Shown: one piece after another, positions 58,195-64,000 of the stretch
Numbering within the stretch: position 1 is the first letter of the stretch
Layout of the letters: each line of letters starts with the position of its first letter
Origin: Antrodiella citrinella
Lineage: Eukaryota; Basidiomycota; Agaricomycetes; Polyporales; Steccherinaceae
NCBI GenBank assembly: GCA_004802725.1
Contig: SGPM01000019.1
Span: 1 to 64,000, forward strand
Direction of reading: 5' to 3'
Length of the DNA stretch: 64,000 nucleotides
The notes under the pieces: generated by a model
The model's database searches: none
What the model saw: only the letters and a program-made list of their open reading frames with translations
Told to the model about the DNA's origin: nothing
Program-made: the position numbers and the translations under genes

Positions 58195-60355
58195 CTACTC
58201 GACCTCGTCTACCTTGGACCTATGGATACAGAAGCCCTAAAAACATGAAGATCAGATAATGGCTTCACCACTGCAGCGAAAAGATCTAAGAACGTACCGG
58301 TACAACCCACTCCTTACAACTACAATGCACTCCTGCCCAATCATAATTTCCCAACTTTGCCTTGCATCGTGCATTTGGACAGAAGATCTTCCCCGCCATT
58401 TGGCCTGCCGACGGCTCCATCCACTTCATCTATAACATCGACAAGTCGTATGTCAAAATGTTATAGTGTAGGACACGGTGAAGAACAACATACAGGTTCA
58501 AGAAAATACCCAGAGCATTCGTGCTTGGCAAGGATGGGTGCGCTGTTCGTTTTCAGACGCGGAACGGCTGTCGGTTGGCGTCGGAACGATGGCAAGGCCA
58601 GCACAATAGGGTTCCGAAGTGCTGCCAATGCCGGGTTGGAGTAAAGTTCAGCAGAAATCTCTGACGGATGCGAGAGTAAACTCTTTTGCTGGGGCGGAGA
58701 TGTTGCTGAGGGCGGGGATGCTGGGGTGCTCGCCGATGCCGCGGCGGAAGGGCTTTGATCGATTTCAGCGGGCAGGGTGTGATTTTGGGTGGCTTCAGCT
58801 TCAGAGAGTGTGAGAGAATCAGACAGGGATTCTCCAAGCTTCACCGCGGCATCAACGTCAGGATTGACGTCTTCCGGTGTAGCGGAAGGTCCGACTTGCT
58901 CTGGCGGCGGTGGCGAGTCCTCGGAGGGTTCATACAGACCGTGTCGTACCATATGCTCCCTCGTAGCCAACTCTTGTCTGTATATTAATTCATGAGCGAT
59001 ATGAATGTTCCACCATGTAGACCTCAACTTGCCTGCACATCTTGCATCTTAGCTTCCGTCGTGGCGACGACTTCTGGGCCGACTGCGGGTATTTCGCGAA
59101 CATAGAGGTGTCAATAGCTCTGTCGGAATCTTGACAAGACATCAACAATAAAATCGTTGGTTCTTACAACTGGGTAACTCACTCATCACTTGTTTCGTCG
59201 TTTTTTCAAGATAAAACATGCGCGTAGATTGGATGGCTGGAAGTGTTATGTAACCATATTCCTTCATCTAATCACACTCGTACTTTCGCCTTTCACATTC
59301 CGATAACTCCTCCTCTCCTTCCTTTGTCCTTTGTCTCGATGACTCGCATTCGGCCATGGCGCGCAGCGCATGACCGAGCCTCTCTACTTGTATATATACA
59401 GCTGTAGTAGCTACTGCATTGAGCACCTCACATTGTACCTACCCACCAGCACTCTCGCACTCTGCGTGAATCAGCTCGATCACTACGCCATTCTAAGTAT
59501 AGTACGATTCGCTCTACGTACGTGTTCTCTAGCTTCCTTGTAAGATAAGCTCTACAAGCATAATCTGGGTTCAGTGGCTCGGTTATCTGTGTTCTCGCAT
59601 AGTATCTGAAATACATATTCTATTCAAACTAATACTACTTGAGTGATACCTACGTCAGATAGCTGAACCTCTGTTAGTGTACACGTTTTCTGCTTTCCAA
59701 ACAACTCTGCGCTACGCGCAGTTACGCCTTGGTTAGTGCCGAATCCGCCGTTCACAACAGGAAGGCGCTCTTGTGGAAGATGTCCAGCTGTATGAGGAAC
59801 CCTTCGTTGGGGCTGCAGAATATATTCAGCCATATACAAATGGTATCAGGTCATGAAGACGCACTTGACGTTAGAGCGATACTGGCGTATATGCTTGAGA
59901 GCATCGGCAGGGTCGAGTCCACGGGTGTACATCAGATACGCAGCAACCAGGGTAGCACTTCGACCTATGATATGCAGGGGGTAAGAACGTATCACAAGCC
60001 GAAAGATCCTCGGAGACTCACTTATGCCTGCAAAACAGTGTACGAGTACACCCCGTCTCTTGTCCAGCTCCTTTTGTATGAACGTGATCACAGGTATAAA
60101 GTGGGTCAGAATGTCCGTGTCGTCGGTATCCGTGACTTCGATATGCAAATGAGTGAACGTCTGCACTTGAACGAGGAAGTTCTCAGTGTCCGATGTGCGT
60201 GCAAACAGGGGGATGCGAACCTCGTTTATGTGCACTTTCCCCGGCAATGCAGATACGATGCTATGTATGCCGTGCGCCCTCAAATTTGTGACATTGTAAG
60301 CATCGCCAAGGTTCCCTAGCCACAGACCAGGGATTATTTCGTTCATGGTGGCCAT
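58195..60355 (-). CDS. YVH1: YVH1 dual-specificity phosphatase with C-terminal zinc-binding domain
   Basis: YVH1 releases MRT4 during late 60S ribosome assembly, using its zinc domain; phosphatase activity is not needed for this in yeast. The start MATMNEIIPGLWLGNLGDAY leads to HGIHSIVSALPGKVHINEV and the catalytic loop VHCFAGISRSATLVAAYLMY, with the nucleophilic Cys and Arg. The loop is split by an intron. Next are DALKHIRQYRSN, GFLIQLDIFHKSAFL, QSTRMFYLEKTTKQVM, AIDTSMFAKYP, LRCKMCRQELATREHMVRHG (zinc ligands), HECSGYFLEP, and MKWMEPSAG, FCPNARCKAKLGNYDWAGVH, CSCKEW, GFCIHRSKVDEVE. An intron at 58978-59032 starts with GC. An unusually long gap (about 59240-59755) separates FHKSAFL and QSTRMFY. 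The stop is TAG at 58195-58197. Confidence 0.93.
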
Positions 60356-60682
60356 TATGCTTCGAGATGGTAGTGTACAGAGACCAAGTACAGTATCTCG
60401 ATTCCAAAAAATGGATGCCTGACGTAATCACGATTAGACCTATAGGAGACACAGACGAACTTCAAGAAATTACAATACAGCATCACGACGTTAGAAGTGT
60501 GTACGATACAAATGCTAGGTATGATGACGAGAACAAGAGATATACGGTATGAAGATAATAAATAAGGTCGTAAAAATACTGATTGTAGATATATATGTCA
60601 CGGAAGACGTACTCCCCAGTACGTCCAAGGTATTGCGCGTGCTCTCAAAGCAGGCCGCGTTGTGAACCAAGGTATAAAACGG
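60356..60682. other. Intergenic region
   Basis: About 330 bases upstream of YVH1 and downstream of the amidase. An open frame at 60367-60552 has no recognisable domain. Confidence 0.4.
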
Positions 60683-62640
60683 CTAGAATTCTTTCTGTCT
60701 GAATCCTTCCTGAACATCCTTGAGTGCATCGTCGAGTGCCTTCATGCCAGCCAAAACCTTTTCCTCCTCCATCCTCCATCCAGCGATTTGGATACCGATA
60801 GGCAGACCGTGCATCCCAGCAGCATCATAAATGGCGAACACGTGCCTGGCCGCGTCGTTCAAGGAGAGGTACTCTGCTGATTGCTGGAAGTCATCAGGCA
60901 AAGTATCGAGCGTCTTGTCAACAGCAGTCACTGGGACGACACCTGCCGTAACGTCCAACTGTACAGGAGGTTAGTCTTCGTGAGGATCTTCTAGGCACTC
61001 GGTGACGTACGAAGTTATACATGAAACAATAGTTGGAAGAGAGTAGTGTGGCATCCGCAGTTTTCTTGTGAGGTAAGGGAGGCAGCGCATGTACAGGAGA
61101 GAGGATGAAGTCGACCCCTTGGTCCTTCATCGCCTGTCGCCACGCGGCTTTGTACTGTTCTCTCTGAACGATGAGACTGCGCTCCTCTGCAGCAGTCTTT
61201 GTATGCAACGACTCTATGAGGCTTGCCCAATCATCGTTCCGGCCGGCCGGTCGCGAGAAATATCGCAAGTACGCTGCCATAAGGCGCTTGACGAACAGAG
61301 GGAGGCTAACAAGGCTGCAGATAGATGAGATAGCACCGTTGATGGTCTCGTTCGGGCTCAATGGGTTGAGAAGACACTTTCCTAAATAGAGATGTTAGCA
61401 TCAACTTCGCGAAGGGCATTCAATGAAAAGGCCTCGCCTGCGTCGGAGAAGACCAACTGATAACCGATCTTCAGTCCAGTAATGGGGTTCGGAGGCGTGC
61501 TAGATGAGTTTAGATGAAAGCAGACGGTGTCCACAATCAGAGAACATACAATTCTACGACCTCGTGACCTTGCTTCTTGAGCGCGTCCACCGCATGGTGT
61601 AGTGCGCGCTTGCAAGCCGGGGTAGGAGGTATAAGTCCGTCGCTCCACATAACCCCCCAACGCGGTTTCCGATTCGCCCGGATAAAGTCCACAGGCTGCC
61701 AGGGTAATGGTACGCACTGCACAAAAACCGCTTAGATCAAGATTGAGTGTGAAAGCGGGAAGACACGCACGGAATGATCATAGTCCCAAGGCTTCATGTT
61801 CACAACCCTTTCCCAAAACGCAGTCAAATCTTCAAGGCGTCTTGCGATCGGTGAGCATGTCGTCTGCGTGGTCTCCAACCCCGGTGCACAGGTCGCTACT
61901 CCGAAAGCCGGAAAGCGATAAGCTGAAGACTTGACGGCATATAGTCCGCAATTGGCTGCAGGTATACGTACACTCCCTCCGGTGTCTGTTGCGATCTCAA
62001 TTATACTGCCCTGGTACGCAAGCAGTGCGGCTCCGCCACCAGTGGAGCCTCCAGGTGAGTAATCCGGGTTGTAGGGATTGACGGTAACACCAAAGAGATC
62101 CGACTCGGTCTCGAAAGAGAGAAGACCTATAGGGACAGTGGTCTTGACATGAATGAGGGCGCCCGCATCTTGTAAAAGCTTCACAATAGGAGCGGAGGTA
62201 GACACCGGGTGATTTGCGTATGCCGAGTATCCTATAGTCGAATCGTGTCCTTCAATGTCTACCACGTCTTTGAGACCAACTGGCACACCAGAAAGGCTCT
62301 TGTCTAAAACGACTTTGGACAGTGCCTTTGTCAGCATGACATCGGCCAAGCAATTGGTAGCTTCATGAGCTGTGAGGCACCTCTTGCCATACGCCGCGAT
62401 GATCGCGTCAGGTGTCAGCTCTTTGGCGTTGACTTCAGCGACCAATTGCTCAAGCGAACATTCGAGAACACGACGGTCCTCTGCTGTAGGAGGACCGTCA
62501 CAGTTGTCTCTGAGTGTCTCGATGGCCTTTGCGATGTCGCGCTGCTTCCTAGCACTAGCAGTCCGGGTGTGAGTAGTCAGGGGAGGTGGGGGTCGATGTT
62601 ACTGACCAGCCTCTGCATGTACTGACGTGAACGAGACCAT
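60683..62640 (-). CDS. Amidase signature family hydrolase (fungal acetamidase/FAAH-like)
   Basis: A serine hydrolase that cleaves amides. The start MVSFTSVHAEA joins, after an intron, to KQRDIAKAIETLRDN and ECSLEQLVAEVN. The catalytic triad can be placed: the Lys in GVPVGLKDVVDIEG, the cis-Ser in SPGGSTGGGAALLAY and the nucleophilic Ser in ATDTGGSVRIPAANCG. Later blocks are RPVWGV-like KPRWGVMWSDGLIPPTPACK, a helical stretch (YRYFSRPAGRND region), DFILSPVHALPPLPHKK and AAGMHGLPIGIQIAGWRMEE, the usual C-terminus. The exact junction of exons 1 and 2 is uncertain. Length, about 560 residues, is normal for fungal acetamidase-type proteins. Substrate cannot be told. A TATA-like element lies about 80 bases upstream. 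Confidence 0.92.
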
Positions 62641-62717
62641 GGTCAGAGGGGAAGTGAGGCAGAGGCAAAGGGGGGACGAACTGTAGAATGATGAAGCTAA
62701 GACTGCCAACAGTGACT

Positions 62718-62725
62718 CTTATATA
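62718..62725 (-). promoter_or_regulatory. TATA-like element for the amidase gene
   Basis: The minus strand reads CTATATAAG, about 80 bases upstream of the amidase ATG. Inferred from sequence and position. Confidence 0.5.
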
Positions 62726-63210
62726 GCATGCGAGGATCACGATCTCAACAAATTAACCCGAGAGTAAAGGGATCCGCGAAAAACACGCCGTATACGGGAA
62801 ACGCCCATAACGATCGCACCCGAGCCTCATATTGGATCACGACAAGTGGAATGAGATACGGCAGACAGAGGGACTCCGTACGTCAAGCGTCGAGCTGAAG
62901 AGGGAGGATTGCGAGAGTCCAGCCGTGATCTGTCGGAGATGGTGGCGCTTCACACGCTACATGATGCGCTCAGTACATCTAGTGTTGAATTCCGCACAAA
63001 CACAGCAATCAAAAGTGAAGGAACCTTGTGGCCAGGCCAGGCAAGTTGAGCGAGTAGTAGTACTGCAGTTCTAACTTCTCAGGATGATAGGATAAGCGCC
63101 AAGTCACGCGACGGTGAAAGGGAATATTCAAGGACAAATAACGCGTCGCTTGCTCGTGTGCGTCTATTTCGCCCCTCACACAGTCCCCCCACTACATCTC
63201 ATAGGTCGTT
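62726..63210. other. Divergent intergenic region
   Basis: About 490 bases upstream of the amidase (minus) and the partial gene at the right edge (plus). Nothing further recognised. Confidence 0.4.
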
Positions 63211-64000
63211 ATGGCTTCAACTTCCCTCTATATCCAACCTACAACGCCTACATCACATAGACATGGTTTTGAATCTTATGCTCATGCCCCGCAGAACTCT
63301 TCCCCACTAGCCTCCTCTCCAATCTCCCACAAATCGTCCCCCATTTCTGCGGCCCACGCTCGGCGACGTGACCAATTCAAGACGGCTGCGAGTTCATCTT
63401 CAAACTATCGCCGCAAGCCCGCTCAGACCAGGACCGCACCTTCCTCTTCGCGTCAAAAACCACCGGCGAGTGATGGTGTCGCGCTAGAGGCACCGCGGAA
63501 GGCGGTCCTGAGGGAGCAGTTCAAGGCGCGCTGTTTGGAGCGTGCGCAGAGAGACAGGGCGAGGAGGGTGTCAGGAGCGCGAGGTCTTAGCAGTGGCCCT
63601 TCTAGCGATGATGTTGACGCGGACATGGAGGACGCTAGTGACGAGGAGGAAGAGGAGTTCCTGAATGACGAGGTACGTTCTCTTAGGCCCCTGTGCCCTG
63701 TCGCTCTTGCTGACAGTGATCTGTTCCAGTTGTTCAGCCGGATAATGCAAAACGTAAATCGGAAGCAAAAGCATCAGTACAAGCTCTCCTATCACGACGA
63801 CGTTGGGTCTTCGTTTGACCCTGAACTGGACGACGTTGATGAATGGGAGAATGATTTGCGAAGTACGTTCCGTTGCTTCCAAACCGACTCCTGGTATTGA
63901 CTATGCTTCCCCTGCAGTTGAGAAACCTCTAAACACCGAGCCAGAGGATCTTGACGAAGAGGAGTTGGCTGCTTATGCGGAAGAATACCAAGTCCTGCAA
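63211..64000 (+). CDS. Unrecognised acidic/basic protein, 3' truncated by window edge
   Basis: The N-terminal part of a gene starting MASTSLYIQPTTPTSHRHG. The first 100 residues are Ser/Pro/Arg-rich and probably disordered, followed by a basic helix (LREQFKARCLERAQRDRARR), an acidic run (DDVDADMEDASDEEEEEF), and then a better-ordered block (LFSRIMQNVNRKQKHQYKLS, DPELDDVDEWENDL, TEPEDLDEEELAAYAEEYQV). Introns at 63672-63729 and about 63860-63917 splice in frame. The basic helix followed by an acidic stretch recalls RPA-interacting proteins, but the resemblance is weak and is not proposed as a name. The gene continues past the window. Confidence 0.6.

Overview
The window is nuclear DNA of a filamentous basidiomycete, most likely a mushroom-forming agaricomycete. 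Genes carry many short GT-AG introns (about 50-60 nt, a few GC-AG), lie close together on both strands, and include basidiomycete-type families: divergent expanded G-alpha subunits, a DUF6533-type membrane protein, and a CYP relic with agaricomycete-like motifs. No prokaryotic, viral or organellar sequence was recognised. All gene models come from reading frames plus splice signals; exon borders are approximate where stated.

1-9 kb: 3' end of a divergent G-alpha gene, a PMP3-type small membrane protein, an RRG7-like mitochondrial nuclease-fold protein, and a large SNF2 helicase with an embedded RING finger (minus). 10-16 kb: zeta-crystallin-type quinone oxidoreductase, a MOB4/phocein protein with a long acidic tail (minus), and a decayed cytochrome P450. 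16-23 kb: a roughly 1000-residue protein with five identically spaced Cys modules (minus), a coiled-coil protein with a J-like WHPDK motif, a tandem array of hairpin-forming repeats, and a one-pass membrane protein (minus). 23-32 kb: peroxisomal-type ABC transporter with two apparent frameshifts, a nutrient-receptor-like 7TM protein, a small PB1-like protein and an F-box-like protein. 32-35 kb is mostly non-coding and dotted with single Ns. 35-45 kb: a second G-alpha gene with tiny exons, a DUF6533-type protein, a 3 kb gene-poor stretch with inverted repeats, the delta-9 fatty acid desaturase, and a small membrane protein. 47-64 kb: an NFX1/FAP1-type zinc-finger protein, a purine-cytosine permease, a 7TM-like protein, a glomulin/ALF4-like protein, the YVH1 phosphatase, an amidase, and the 5' part of an unrecognised gene.

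There is no obvious metabolic cluster. Signalling is the recurring theme: two G-alpha subunits, a GPCR-like protein and another 7TM protein, MOB4 (STRIPAK), YVH1 and an F-box-like protein, among housekeeping genes. The most unusual items are the five-module Cys protein, the hairpin array whose stems change in a compensatory way, a G-alpha whose catalytic switch II glutamine is replaced by serine, and a G-alpha gene that needs a 4-nt microexon.
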